Shown one piece after another: positions 50,348 to 58,937 of a DNA stretch of 64,000 nt. The notes beneath the pieces were generated by a model. That model was given only the letters and a program-made list of their open reading frames with translations, made no database searches and had not been told where the DNA came from. Positions within the stretch are counted from its first letter, which is position 1. Each line of letters begins with the position of its first letter. A program made the position numbers and the translations under genes. The DNA is taken from positions 102,058 through 166,057 of the forward strand of contig NZ_RHHB01000004.1 of the NCBI RefSeq assembly GCF_003710805.1, in the 5' to 3' direction. This stretch comes from Agromyces tardus. GTDB taxonomy: Bacteria; Actinomycetota; Actinomycetes; Actinomycetales; Microbacteriaceae.

Positions 50348-50896
50348 GTGACCGACGCACGCCAGCAGCTCATCGACTACATCGCCTCCGACGCGGTCTT
50401 CCACGGCGACTTCACGCTGACGAGCGGCCAGAAGGCGACCTACTACGTCGACCTGCGCAAGGTCAGCCTCGACCACCGGGTCGCCCCGCTCATCGGCCAG
50501 GTCATGCTCGACCTCATCGCCGACGTGCCCGACGTGGCCGCCGTCGGCGGAATGACCATGGGCGCCGACCCCATCGCCACCGCAGTGCTGCACCAGGGCG
50601 CCGCGCGGGGCCTCGCCTACGACGCGTTCGTGGTGCGCAAGGAGCCCAAGGACCACGGCCGCGGCAAGCAGGTCGAGGGCCCGGATGTCGCGGGCAAGCG
50701 CGTGATCGTGCTGGAGGACACCTCCACCACCGGGGGCTCGCCCCTCAAGGCGATCGAGGCGCTCCGCGCGGCGGGCGCAGAGGTCGCGGCCGTCGCCGTC
50801 GTCGTCGATCGCGCCACCGGCGCTCGTGAGGTGATCGAGGCGGCGGGCGTGCCGTACCTCGCTGCGATCGGATTGCAGGACCTGGGGCTCGCATGA
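50348..50896 (+). CDS. pyrE: Orotate phosphoribosyltransferase
   Basis: The protein has 182 residues. It makes OMP from orotate and PRPP in pyrimidine synthesis. Motifs: FTLTSGQKATYYVDLRK at residues 22-38, GGMTMGADPIATAV, VRKEPKDHGRGKQVEG (flexible catalytic loop) and the PRPP loop VIVLEDTSTTGGS. The GTG start is set by the promoter. Its stop codon overlaps the next gene (ATGA). Confidence 0.95.
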   Translation: MTDARQQLIDYIASDAVFHGDFTLTSGQKATYYVDLRKVSLDHRVAPLIGQVMLDLIADVPDVAAVGGMTMGADPIATAVLHQGAARGLAYDAFVVRKEPKDHGRGKQVEGPDVAGKRVIVLEDTSTTGGSPLKAIEALRAAGAEVAAVAVVVDRATGAREVIEAAGVPYLAAIGLQDLGLA

Positions 50897-53718
50897 CCGG
50901 ACGCGACGGGCGCGACGACGCGAACGACTTCGAGAGCACCGACTGGCTCCTCGCCCAGCTCGGGCAGGGCCGCCGCCCCGATCTCGAGGGCCACGACGCG
51001 CCTCCTCCCGTCGCCGAGCCGTCCGTCGAACCGGCCGCCGAGCCCATCGCGCCGCCGCCCGCGGCGGAGGTCGAGGCGGAGCCCGTCGATCCGCGTGCGC
51101 GCCGCAGCGAAGAGACCCTCGACTGGTTCTCGCTCGCCGAGCCCGCTCCCAGCTCGTCGGATGCCGCGACCCGGGCGCTGCCCGTCGTGGGCGAGCCGAT
51201 CGAGCCGCGTGCCGAGCCGGCGCCGCCGGCGGCATCCGCCCCGGTCGCCCAACCCACCTGGACCCCGCCCAGCGGCGTACGACCCCCGTCGTTGCCGCAG
51301 TCCCCGCCGCCGGTCGAACCGTCGCGGCTGACCGCGGTCGAACCGCCGGTCGGCGCCCCGCCCGTGACGCCGCCCGCCGCGGCGCCGCCGGTCGCACCCG
51401 TCGACGCACCGCCCGTGGTTCCGCCGGGCCCGGTCACCCCGACCGCGAGCTTCGCGCTCACGTGGGGCGACGGCCCCATCGACTCCGAGGAAGGTCTCCG
51501 TGAGGCGTTCCGCCGGCTCGCGGGGCCGTCGGGCGAGCAGGGTCCGGATGCCGCGGCCACGCCCGCGCCCGCGGAGCCGCCCTCGCAGCCCGAGTCGCCC
51601 ACGCAGTCGCCCGCCGCTCCGCCGCCGGTCGTCGACGAGCCGTTCACGGCGTACACGCCGCCGCACGCGTCCAGCAGCTCCTTCTCCCCGGCGCAGCCTC
51701 CCCCCTCGGCACCGCGCAGCTGGGACGAGATCGCCGCGGCCGCGGCAGCGACTCCGCTCGCCGCAGAACCCGCCCCCGGGGCGGCCGCCGAGCCGGCCCC
51801 GGAACCGCAGGCGCCGGCGCAGGCCGGACCGGCAGGCGACGATGGCCTCGCGCAGGAGCTCTGGGCGGCGCTCAACGAGCCCGTCGCGCCGTCGCCCGCG
51901 CCCGAGCCGCCGACTGCGTCTCCGGCTGCGCCCCAGACTCCGCCTCCTGCTCCGGCCACGCCGGACGTCCCCCCTGCCTTCCAGGCGTTCGGAGCCTTCG
52001 GGGACTTCGGCGCCGCGGTGGCCGCCGAACCGCCGAACGTCGAGCCGCCGAACGTCGAGCCCCCGCAGCCCGAGACGCCGGCCCAGCCCGAGATTCCGGC
52101 GCCGCCCCGAAGCCGGTTCTCCTCCTTCGCCGACGACACGTTCGAGCCGCCCGTCCGCGATCCGTTCGAACGGCAGCCGCACGCCGGCGCCTCGCAGCCC
52201 GGAGACGATCCGTTCGACCAGCTCCTGCCGGTCCGCGACGCCGAGCTCCCCGGCCCGCCCGTGCCGCAGACGCCGCCGCACCAGTCGTTCACCCCGGCAT
52301 CCTTCGGCACCGCGAGCCCCGTCGACGACCTCCTCGCGGCCCTGGGCGGCGCGACGCACGGTCATGATCGCGGCACGTTCGGCCAGGCGGCGATCGACGA
52401 CGTGCCCGTCGACGTGCCCGACCGGGCCGCGAATCCGCTGACGGGTCCGATCGCGCTGGCGTTCACGGAGCTCGGACTGGCCTTCGGCGACACGGCCGTG
52501 CGCAGTGCGCGCGGCGACGAGCGCGCGGCGGCGGGCCGAAACGATGGCGACGCCGGCGACCGCGACGACAGCGACTCCGCGGAGTCCTCGATCGCCCGCC
52601 AGATCGCCGAGACGGGCTACTTCTGGAACCTCACGCCCGATCCCGCGGGCGTCGACCCCAAGGCGCCGCAGGACGACGCGGAGGCGGCCGCCGGTCGCCG
52701 ACGGGCCGCTGCGGGCGAGGCCGAGCCGGAACCCGAACCCGACGAGTTCGACCCGTTCGCGCACACGCGACCCGACTCCGACCCCGCGAACCCGCTCACC
52801 GACCCGTTCGGAATGCGGCTGGTCTTCGGCGACGAGCGGGTGCCGCCGGCAGCGGCCGCTGCTGCGGCCGCATCCGACGCCGACTGGCGCGGCGGCCCCG
52901 ACACGGCCGCCCCGGCGCCGGGCGCGTCGGGCGACCCGCTCGCGTCGCTCTTCGGCGCCGGCACGGGTCCCGTCGACGCCCCCTTCCCCGATTCCCAGCC
53001 CGACCCGTGGGCCACCGCGGGCTACGGCGCCGTCGCAGGCGCCGCCGCCTCGCCGGTGGCTCGGCCCGCCGCCCCCGCAACCGCAGCCGGTCCCGCCGGG
53101 CCGGGCGCTCCGGTCGCACCGACGTCGCCGCGGACCGGCGGAAGCGGCGGTGGTGGCAGGAGTCCCGCGCGGATCCTCGCGTGGATCGCGGGCGGACTCG
53201 TCGCGGCCCTCGTGCTCGCGGGGCTGTTCTTCCTCGGCACCCAGCTCACGGGCGGCGCGCGCACCGCGACATCCGCATCGGAGTCGGCGGCCCCCTCGAC
53301 GCCGGCCGCCGCACCCGAGCCGACGGCGCCCCAGCCGGTGGGCGTGCACGCGTGGAACACGCTGTTCGGCGGCGAGTGCCTCGACCCGTTCACCGACCCG
53401 TGGGCGCAGGAGTTCACCGTCGTCGACTGCACGGTTCCGCACGCGGCCCAGCTCGTGTACCGAGGCACGCTCCCCGGCGATGCCGCCGCGCCGTTCCCCG
53501 GCGAGGCCGAGCTGGCCGCGCAGATGCCCGCGCTGTGCAGCGCCGCGGGCATCTTCGACCTCAGCGTCGCGTCCCTGGTGAACGACCTGCAGGTGCAGGG
53601 CACGTTCCCCCTCGCCGACCAATGGGCCGACGGCAACCGCACGTACTACTGCTTCGCGAATCGCACGAGCGGCCAGCCGCTCACGGCGAGCGTGCAGGGC
53701 CCGGGCCCGCAGGCCTGA
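50893..53718 (+). CDS. Large Pro/Ala-rich membrane protein with septum-formation-like domain
   Basis: The protein has 941 residues. Residues 1-750 are low-complexity, rich in Pro, Ala, Glu and Asp, with short recurring blocks such as AEPPNVEPPNVEPPQPE, TPDP and FDPFAH, and probably disordered in the cytoplasm. One membrane helix lies at about 759-785 (LAWIAGGLVAALVLAGLFFL). The outer domain (about 815-935) matches the septum formation pattern: GGECLDPF, FTVVDCTVPHAAQLVYRG, then MPALC and YYCFANR, with paired cysteines. A cell-division or envelope role is inferred from the domain name only. It is translationally coupled to pyrE. Confidence 0.8.
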   Translation: MTGRDGRDDANDFESTDWLLAQLGQGRRPDLEGHDAPPPVAEPSVEPAAEPIAPPPAAEVEAEPVDPRARRSEETLDWFSLAEPAPSSSDAATRALPVVGEPIEPRAEPAPPAASAPVAQPTWTPPSGVRPPSLPQSPPPVEPSRLTAVEPPVGAPPVTPPAAAPPVAPVDAPPVVPPGPVTPTASFALTWGDGPIDSEEGLREAFRRLAGPSGEQGPDAAATPAPAEPPSQPESPTQSPAAPPPVVDEPFTAYTPPHASSSSFSPAQPPPSAPRSWDEIAAAAAATPLAAEPAPGAAAEPAPEPQAPAQAGPAGDDGLAQELWAALNEPVAPSPAPEPPTASPAAPQTPPPAPATPDVPPAFQAFGAFGDFGAAVAAEPPNVEPPNVEPPQPETPAQPEIPAPPRSRFSSFADDTFEPPVRDPFERQPHAGASQPGDDPFDQLLPVRDAELPGPPVPQTPPHQSFTPASFGTASPVDDLLAALGGATHGHDRGTFGQAAIDDVPVDVPDRAANPLTGPIALAFTELGLAFGDTAVRSARGDERAAAGRNDGDAGDRDDSDSAESSIARQIAETGYFWNLTPDPAGVDPKAPQDDAEAAAGRRRAAAGEAEPEPEPDEFDPFAHTRPDSDPANPLTDPFGMRLVFGDERVPPAAAAAAAASDADWRGGPDTAAPAPGASGDPLASLFGAGTGPVDAPFPDSQPDPWATAGYGAVAGAAASPVARPAAPATAAGPAGPGAPVAPTSPRTGGSGGGGRSPARILAWIAGGLVAALVLAGLFFLGTQLTGGARTATSASESAAPSTPAAAPEPTAPQPVGVHAWNTLFGGECLDPFTDPWAQEFTVVDCTVPHAAQLVYRGTLPGDAAAPFPGEAELAAQMPALCSAAGIFDLSVASLVNDLQVQGTFPLADQWADGNRTYYCFANRTSGQPLTASVQGPGPQA

Positions 53719-53719
53719 C

Positions 53720-54781
53720 GTGGCGGCAGCGGGTTCGTCGTCGGTCGTCGGCGCACACGGCGCACTTCCCGATGCCGCCGACCCTCGCCGAGGCCGTGTC
53801 GTCGTGTTCGGGTCGGTGAACGTCGACGTCACGAGCTACGTGCGGTCGTTCCCCGCCCCGGGTGAGACGGTGCACTCCCGCGGCTTCGCGATCGGGCTCG
53901 GCGGCAAGGGGGCGAACCAGGCCGTCGCCGCGCACCTCGCGGGCGCCCGCGTCGAGCTGGTCGCGCGCCTCGGCGACGACCCGAACGCGTCGGTGGCGCT
54001 CGGCGTCTTCGCCCGCTTCGGCCTCCCGGTCGGCACGGTCGAGCGGATGCCGCGGGCCGCGACGGGCGTCGCCCAGATCACCGTCGCCGACTCCGGGGAG
54101 AACACGATCGTGGTCACCGCGGGCGCCAACGAACTCGTGACTCCCGAGGTCGTGCACGACGAGCGCGAGCGGATCGCCGCCGCCGACATCGTGCTCACGC
54201 AGGGCGAGCTCCCGGTCGCCACGATCGAGCGGCTCGCGGCGGAGTGCGGCATGCGCAGCATCCGCTTCGTGCTCAACCTCGCCCCGCCCGTGTCGGTGTC
54301 GACGGCGGCGCTCGCCGTGTGCGACCCGCTCGTCGTCAACGAGCACGAGGCGCGAGCGGCGGGCATCGGCGCCGCCGTGGCCGACGACGCACCGGTCGAG
54401 GCATGGCGCGACGCCGCCGCGGCCGCGGTGGGCACCGTGGCGCGGTCGGTCGTCGTGACCCTGGGACCGGCCGGTGCGGTCGCCGCGAGCTCCGAGGGTG
54501 CGTGGGTGGTGCCCGCGTCGCGAGTCGACGCCGTCGACACCACCGGAGCCGGGGATGCCGCGACGGGCTCGCTCGCGGCGATGCTCGCCGAGGGGCGTCC
54601 GCTCGCCGAGGCGCTCCGCATCGCGGTCGCGGCCGGCACGCTCGCCGTGCAGGGGCGCGGTACCGTCGACTCCTACGCGTCGCGCGCGGAGGTGCTCGCC
54701 GCCGCATCGCCCGCATCCGCCGTCGAACCCCGACCCGCCCTTCGGCCGACGCCGGAGTCCGAGGAGCCCGCCACCCCATGA
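53720..54781 (+). CDS. rbsK: PfkB-family sugar kinase, ribokinase-like
   Basis: The protein has 353 residues. It has VVVFGSVNVDVTSY (substrate strand), GGKGANQAVAAHLAGA at 61-76, and the catalytic anion hole DTTGAGDAATG with Asp279. It probably phosphorylates ribose, in line with the nucleoside hydrolase next to it, which frees ribose. It starts with GTG one base after the preceding stop codon. The Ala/Pro-rich tail is unusual. Its stop codon overlaps the hydrolase start. Confidence 0.88.
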   Translation: MAAAGSSSVVGAHGALPDAADPRRGRVVVFGSVNVDVTSYVRSFPAPGETVHSRGFAIGLGGKGANQAVAAHLAGARVELVARLGDDPNASVALGVFARFGLPVGTVERMPRAATGVAQITVADSGENTIVVTAGANELVTPEVVHDERERIAAADIVLTQGELPVATIERLAAECGMRSIRFVLNLAPPVSVSTAALAVCDPLVVNEHEARAAGIGAAVADDAPVEAWRDAAAAAVGTVARSVVVTLGPAGAVAASSEGAWVVPASRVDAVDTTGAGDAATGSLAAMLAEGRPLAEALRIAVAAGTLAVQGRGTVDSYASRAEVLAAASPASAVEPRPALRPTPESEEPATP

Positions 54782-55725
54782 GCATCCCCGTCATCGTCGA
54801 CTGCGACCCCGGGCACGACGACGTCTTCGCGCTGTGGCTGGCCGCGGGGCATCCGGCGCTCGACCTGCTCGCGGTGACCACCGTCGGCGGCAACGTGCCG
54901 ATCGAGCACACGAGCCGCAACGCGCGCGTCGCGCTCTTGGTCGCCGGCGTGACCGACGTGCCCGTCGCGGCCGGCGCCCCGGGGCCCATGTCGCGCGAGC
55001 TGTCGACCGCCGAGTGGATCCACGGCGAGAACGGGCTCGGCGGCCCCGAGCTGCCCGACCCCGACGCGGGCGACGCCCCGGTGCGTCTCGACCCGCGCGG
55101 CGCGACGGAGCTCATGGCCGACACGATCGCCGCGGCATCCGAGCCGGTGGCCATCGTCGCTACGGGGCCCATCACGAACGTCGCCGTGCTGCTGCGCGAT
55201 CGCCCCGACGTCGCCGACCGGATCCGCGAGATCGTGTGGATGGGCGGCTCGACCGGGCGCGGCAACGTCACGCCGTACGCCGAGTTCAACGCGTGGGTCG
55301 ACCCCGAGGCGCTCGACCTCGTGCTGCGCAGCGGCATCCGATTCACCATGGTCGGCCTCAACGTGACGCACCGTGCGCTCGTGACGCCCGCCGTGCGCGA
55401 GCGGCTCGCGGCCGTCGGCACCCGTACGGCAGCGTTCGGCGACGAGCTGCTCGAGTACTTCTGCCGTACGAACGCCGAGGTGTTCGACCTGCCCGACGGG
55501 CCGCTGCACGACCCCGTCGCCGTCGCGGTGCTGGCCGACCCCGAGAGCGTGGGCGTCGTGCACACCCGCCTCGACGTGGAGCTGCTGGGCACCGAGACGG
55601 TCGGGGCGACGAGCGTCGACCTCGACGGCATGCTCGCGCGCGAGCCCAACGCGTGGGTCGCCACCACGCTCGACGCCGACCGGTTCTGGCAGCAGCTGGC
55701 ACTCGCGCTCGGCCGCCTCGCCTGA
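54778..55725 (+). CDS. Inosine-uridine-type nucleoside hydrolase
   Basis: The protein has 315 residues. The calcium site is DCDPGHDD at residues 8-15; other marks are TTVGGNVPIEHTSRNA, ATGPITNVAVLLR, VWMGGSTGRGNVTPYAEFNAWVDPEA and LHDPVAVAVL. It cleaves ribonucleosides to base and ribose. The neighbouring ribokinase would then trap the ribose, so the pair forms a salvage unit. Confidence 0.93.
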   Translation: MSIPVIVDCDPGHDDVFALWLAAGHPALDLLAVTTVGGNVPIEHTSRNARVALLVAGVTDVPVAAGAPGPMSRELSTAEWIHGENGLGGPELPDPDAGDAPVRLDPRGATELMADTIAAASEPVAIVATGPITNVAVLLRDRPDVADRIREIVWMGGSTGRGNVTPYAEFNAWVDPEALDLVLRSGIRFTMVGLNVTHRALVTPAVRERLAAVGTRTAAFGDELLEYFCRTNAEVFDLPDGPLHDPVAVAVLADPESVGVVHTRLDVELLGTETVGATSVDLDGMLAREPNAWVATTLDADRFWQQLALALGRLA

Positions 55726-55846
55726 GCGGGCGCATCCCGATCCGCAAACGGCAGGACGCGGTCCGATCGCCCCGCGTGCCACTCGTCCTCGCGCGAGTGC
55801 ACCACGATTCCCGCGCGGCTACCGTGAATCACGGGGGTGGGCGACG

Positions 55847-56026
55847 ATGGATTGGACGTTCTGGGTCGGCCTCGCGGCGATCGCCGGCCTGTGGGGGCTC
55901 ACGCAGTGGGCCTTCTCGTGGCGCCGGCATTCCGACAGGGCCCGAGGGCGCAATTCCGAGCAGGCCGACGGTATCGCCGACGCCGAACGGCAGCGGGAGC
56001 GCGGCCGTTTCTGGGCGGGCTCGTAG
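55847..56026 (+). CDS. 59-residue membrane microprotein, first of a tandem pair
   Basis: It begins MDWTFWVGLAAIAGLWGLTQ, a single hydrophobic helix, then WAFSWRR and a charged tail. The ATG follows GGGGGTGGGCGAC. It is a paralogue of the next small gene: both share DWTFWV at the start and TQWAF after the helix. No family is known to me. Confidence 0.6.
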   Translation: MDWTFWVGLAAIAGLWGLTQWAFSWRRHSDRARGRNSEQADGIADAERQRERGRFWAGS

Positions 56027-56131
56027 GGCCCGACTCGAGCTCGCCGGTGTGCCCGGCGTCGCCTGAGCCGGCGCGGGAGCCGGAGCCGACGCTCAGGTGC
56101 GCGGCCTATCCTGTTGGCTGGAGGTGGAGCG

Positions 56132-56320
56132 GTGGACTGGACGTTCTGGGTGTTCGGGGTGCTGATCCTCGGCATGCTCGTCTACACGCAGTGGGCGTTC
56201 AACGAGCGGCGCTGGTCGCGCAAGCCACGGCCCGAACACGAGCGGCCCATCGACGTGGTCGAGGTGGTCGACGAGCCGGGCGACGCCCCCGGGCTGCCGG
56301 GCGGCACCGACCGCAGCTGA
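56132..56320 (+). CDS. 62-residue membrane microprotein, second of a tandem pair
   Basis: It begins with GTG (VDWTFWVFGVLILGMLVYTQ), then WAFNERRWSRKPRPEHERP and an acidic end with EVVDEPGD. GGAGGTGGAG lies 2 nt upstream and TATCCT about 20 nt upstream, so it has its own signals. The tail differs from that of the first copy, while the membrane part is kept. Confidence 0.65.
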   Translation: MDWTFWVFGVLILGMLVYTQWAFNERRWSRKPRPEHERPIDVVEVVDEPGDAPGLPGGTDRS

Positions 56321-56338
56321 GCGGGGCCGGTCGCGTCG

Positions 56339-57142
56339 CTAGAGCTCGACCTCGACGGGCTCGCGCACGACGAGTTCGTGCACGCCCGCGAGGATCTCCT
56401 CGGGCCGGAACGGGTACTTCTCGATCTCGGCCTCGTCGCTGATGCCCGTCATCACGAGGATCGTGTGCAGGCCGGCCTCGATGCCCGCGACGATGTCGGT
56501 GTCCATGCGGTCGCCGATCATCGCGGTGTTCTCGGAGTGCGCGCCGATCTTGTTGAGCGCCGAGCGGAACATCATCGGGTTCGGCTTGCCCACCACGTAG
56601 GGCTCCCTGCCGGTGGCCTTCGTGATGAGCGCCGCGATGGCGCCCGTGGCGGGCAGCGGCCCCTCGGCGCTCGGGCCTGTGGCATCCGGATTGGTCACGA
56701 TGAACCGCGAGCCGTTGCCGATGAGCCGGATCGCCTTCGTGATCGCCTCGAAGGAGTAGTTGCGGGTCTCGCCGACGACGACGAAGTCGGGGTCGGTCTC
56801 GGTCATCACGAAGCCCGCCTCGTGCAGCGCCGTGAGGATGCCGGCCTCGCCGATGACGAACGCCGTGCCGCCGGGCAGCTGCTGCTTGAGGAAGTCCGCC
56901 GTCGCGAGCGCGCTCGTCCAGATGCGGTCCTCGGGCACGTGCAGGCCGCTCGCCCGCAGCCGAGCCGAGAGGTCGCGCGCCGTGAAGATCGAGTTGTTCG
57001 TGAGCACGAGGTAGGGGGTGCCCGCGTCCTCCCACTGCTGCAGCAGCTCGGCCGCGCCGGGCAGGGCGTGGTTCTCGTGCACGAGCACGCCGTCCATGTC
57101 GGTGAGCCAGCACTCGACCTCGTCACGATCCCGCTTCGCCAT
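56339..57142 (-). CDS. HAD-IIA family phosphatase (NagD-like)
   Basis: The protein has 267 residues. The nucleophile and acid are Asp15 and Asp17 in LTDMDGVLVHEN; motif II is VLTNNS; the C2 cap is of the NagD type; motif III/IV is VVGKPNPMMF and AMIGDRMDTDIVAGIEAG. It dephosphorylates sugar phosphates or nucleotides; exact substrate unknown. It lies on the opposite strand to the nucleoside salvage pair. Confidence 0.93.
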   Translation of the reverse strand: MAKRDRDEVECWLTDMDGVLVHENHALPGAAELLQQWEDAGTPYLVLTNNSIFTARDLSARLRASGLHVPEDRIWTSALATADFLKQQLPGGTAFVIGEAGILTALHEAGFVMTETDPDFVVVGETRNYSFEAITKAIRLIGNGSRFIVTNPDATGPSAEGPLPATGAIAALITKATGREPYVVGKPNPMMFRSALNKIGAHSENTAMIGDRMDTDIVAGIEAGLHTILVMTGISDEAEIEKYPFRPEEILAGVHELVVREPVEVEL

Positions 57143-57148
57143 GCGCCA

Positions 57149-57154
57149 AGCCTA
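57149..57154 (-). promoter_or_regulatory. -10 hexamer of the HAD gene
   Basis: TAGGCT on the minus strand, 6 nt before the ATG at 57142. Confidence 0.45.
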
Positions 57155-57240
57155 GAGCGCCAGTATCACGGTTGCGTGAACAGCGGATGCCGCGGACGCG
57201 CGTTCAGTCGGGCACCCCACCGCTCGCCGGGGCGAGGACG

Positions 57241-58887
57241 TCAGGCGAACACCTCGGCCGCGGCGAGCGCACGGTGCACGGATGCCACGGCGCTGGAGCC
57301 CTCGCCGACCGCCGCGGCGACGCGCTTCATCGAGCCCCGGCGCACGTCGCCCGCGGCGAACACCCGGGGGATCGACGTCTCGAAGGGCAGCGGCATCCGC
57401 CCCAGTTCGCGCCACGCGTCGCCGAGGCCGATGACGTCGGCGCCCGTGTGCACGAAGCCGTGCTCGTCGCGCTCGACGCCCGTGAGCCAGTCGGTGGCGG
57501 GCTCCGCGCCGATGAAGCAGAACAGGGCGCTGCACGGCACCGTGCCGTCGACCCCGCCGCTCAGCGTGACCCGGTCGAGCTCGTCGTCGCCGTGCAGCCC
57601 GACGACCTGCGTGCCGGTGTGCACGTCGATGCGCGAGTCCTCGACGAGGCGGTCCACGAGGTAGCTCGACATCTGGCTGCCGAGCTCGTTCGATCGCACG
57701 ACGAGGCGCACGCGGCATCCGGTGGAGGCGAGGGCCAGCGCGGCCTGGCCCGCGGAGTTGGCTCCGCCGACCACGACGACCTCGGCCCCCGCGGCCTGGC
57801 GCAGTTCGAGCGCCGTGGCCGCGTAGTAGATGCCGGCGCCCTCGAACTCCTTCCAGCGGTCGAGGGGGAGCGAGCGGTACGCGACGCCGGTGGTGACCAC
57901 GACGGCGCGGGCGCGCACGGTCACGCCGTCGGCGAGTGTGAGCTGCAGCGCGTCGGGAGTCGGGTCGAGTCGCCCGGCCTCGCATGGCGCGACGACGCGC
58001 ACGCCGAACTTGAACGCCTGCAGCGAGGCCTGCGCCGTGAGCGCGTCGCCGCTGACGCCGAACGGGAAGCCGAGGTAGTTCTCGATGCGCGACGTCGACG
58101 CGGACTGGCCGCCGGGGGCCACGGCGTCGAGCAGCACCGTGCGCAAGCCCTCGGAGGCGCCGTAGATCGCCGCGGCGAGCCCGGCCGGCCCCGCGCCGAC
58201 GACGGCGAGGTCGACCGCGAGATCGTCCTCGGCGGTGTACGCGAGCCCGAGCATCTCGGCGAGCTGCCCCGGCGTCGCGTGCGGCACGCGCTCGCCCTGC
58301 ACGATCGCGATCGGAAGGTCGTCGATCGCGTATCCGTGCACCGCGAAGGCCTCGGCCGTGGCGGGGTCGTCGGCGTCGACCCACGTGTGCACGAGGCCGA
58401 GCCGTTCGGCGTAGCGGCGCAGGGCCATCGCCTCGCGCGACCGCGAGGAGCCGATGAGCTTCAGGGTCCAGGCCGCGGGGCCGCTGCGGAGCTCCTCGCG
58501 GCGCGCCCAGAGGGTGCGCAGCATGAGGTCGCAGAGCTCGTCGTCCTCGGCCATCATGCGTTGCAGGGCCTCGTGGTCGACACGGAGCATGCGGCCGGGC
58601 TCGGCCACGCGAGCCGTGAGGAAGGCGCGCTGCCCGTTGAGCAGCCCGAGCTCGCCCACGAACGAGCGCGGGCCGAGCGTCGCGATGATCGTCTCCCCGA
58701 CCCAGGCGAGGGGCTCGCGCACGACGTCGACGGCGCCGCTCTCGACGAGGATGAGGTCGTACCAGGCCTCGCCCGACTGGAAGAGCACGTCGCCGGGCTG
58801 GGCCTCGACGGGCACGCCGTAGCGTCGCATCCGGTCCCACTGCGCGTCGGTCAGCTCGGGCGTGCTTCGCGTCGATTCGGCTCCCAT
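57241..58887 (-). CDS. cNMP-binding / thioredoxin-like / thioredoxin-reductase-like flavoprotein
   Basis: The protein has 548 residues in three parts. Residues about 15-125 form a cyclic-nucleotide-binding fold (GDVLFQSGEAWYDLILVESG, GPRSFVGELGLLNGQ). Residues about 140-215 resemble a glutaredoxin/thioredoxin domain, with SSRS at 147-150 where CxxC would be. Residues about 222-545 are a thioredoxin-reductase-like FAD/NAD(P) domain with VVGAGPAG (231-236), GGANSAG and the late FAD motif FAAGDVRRG; the redox pair CATC of true reductases is AATA here (356-359). So it cannot be a normal disulfide reductase. It may pass electrons elsewhere under cNMP or redox control (inference). Confidence 0.88.
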   Translation of the reverse strand: MGAESTRSTPELTDAQWDRMRRYGVPVEAQPGDVLFQSGEAWYDLILVESGAVDVVREPLAWVGETIIATLGPRSFVGELGLLNGQRAFLTARVAEPGRMLRVDHEALQRMMAEDDELCDLMLRTLWARREELRSGPAAWTLKLIGSSRSREAMALRRYAERLGLVHTWVDADDPATAEAFAVHGYAIDDLPIAIVQGERVPHATPGQLAEMLGLAYTAEDDLAVDLAVVGAGPAGLAAAIYGASEGLRTVLLDAVAPGGQSASTSRIENYLGFPFGVSGDALTAQASLQAFKFGVRVVAPCEAGRLDPTPDALQLTLADGVTVRARAVVVTTGVAYRSLPLDRWKEFEGAGIYYAATALELRQAAGAEVVVVGGANSAGQAALALASTGCRVRLVVRSNELGSQMSSYLVDRLVEDSRIDVHTGTQVVGLHGDDELDRVTLSGGVDGTVPCSALFCFIGAEPATDWLTGVERDEHGFVHTGADVIGLGDAWRELGRMPLPFETSIPRVFAAGDVRRGSMKRVAAAVGEGSSAVASVHRALAAAEVFA

Positions 58888-58937
58888 CACCCCATCGTGC
58901 CCGACGGAGGCGACGAACGGGAGGGCTGCCGGGAAGG

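Noticed and set aside
50617..53832. A 1071-codon open frame on the minus strand
   Set aside because: It is antisense to pyrE and the Pro/Ala-rich septum-domain gene; the plus-strand frame has a membrane helix and a recognisable outer domain, this one has none.
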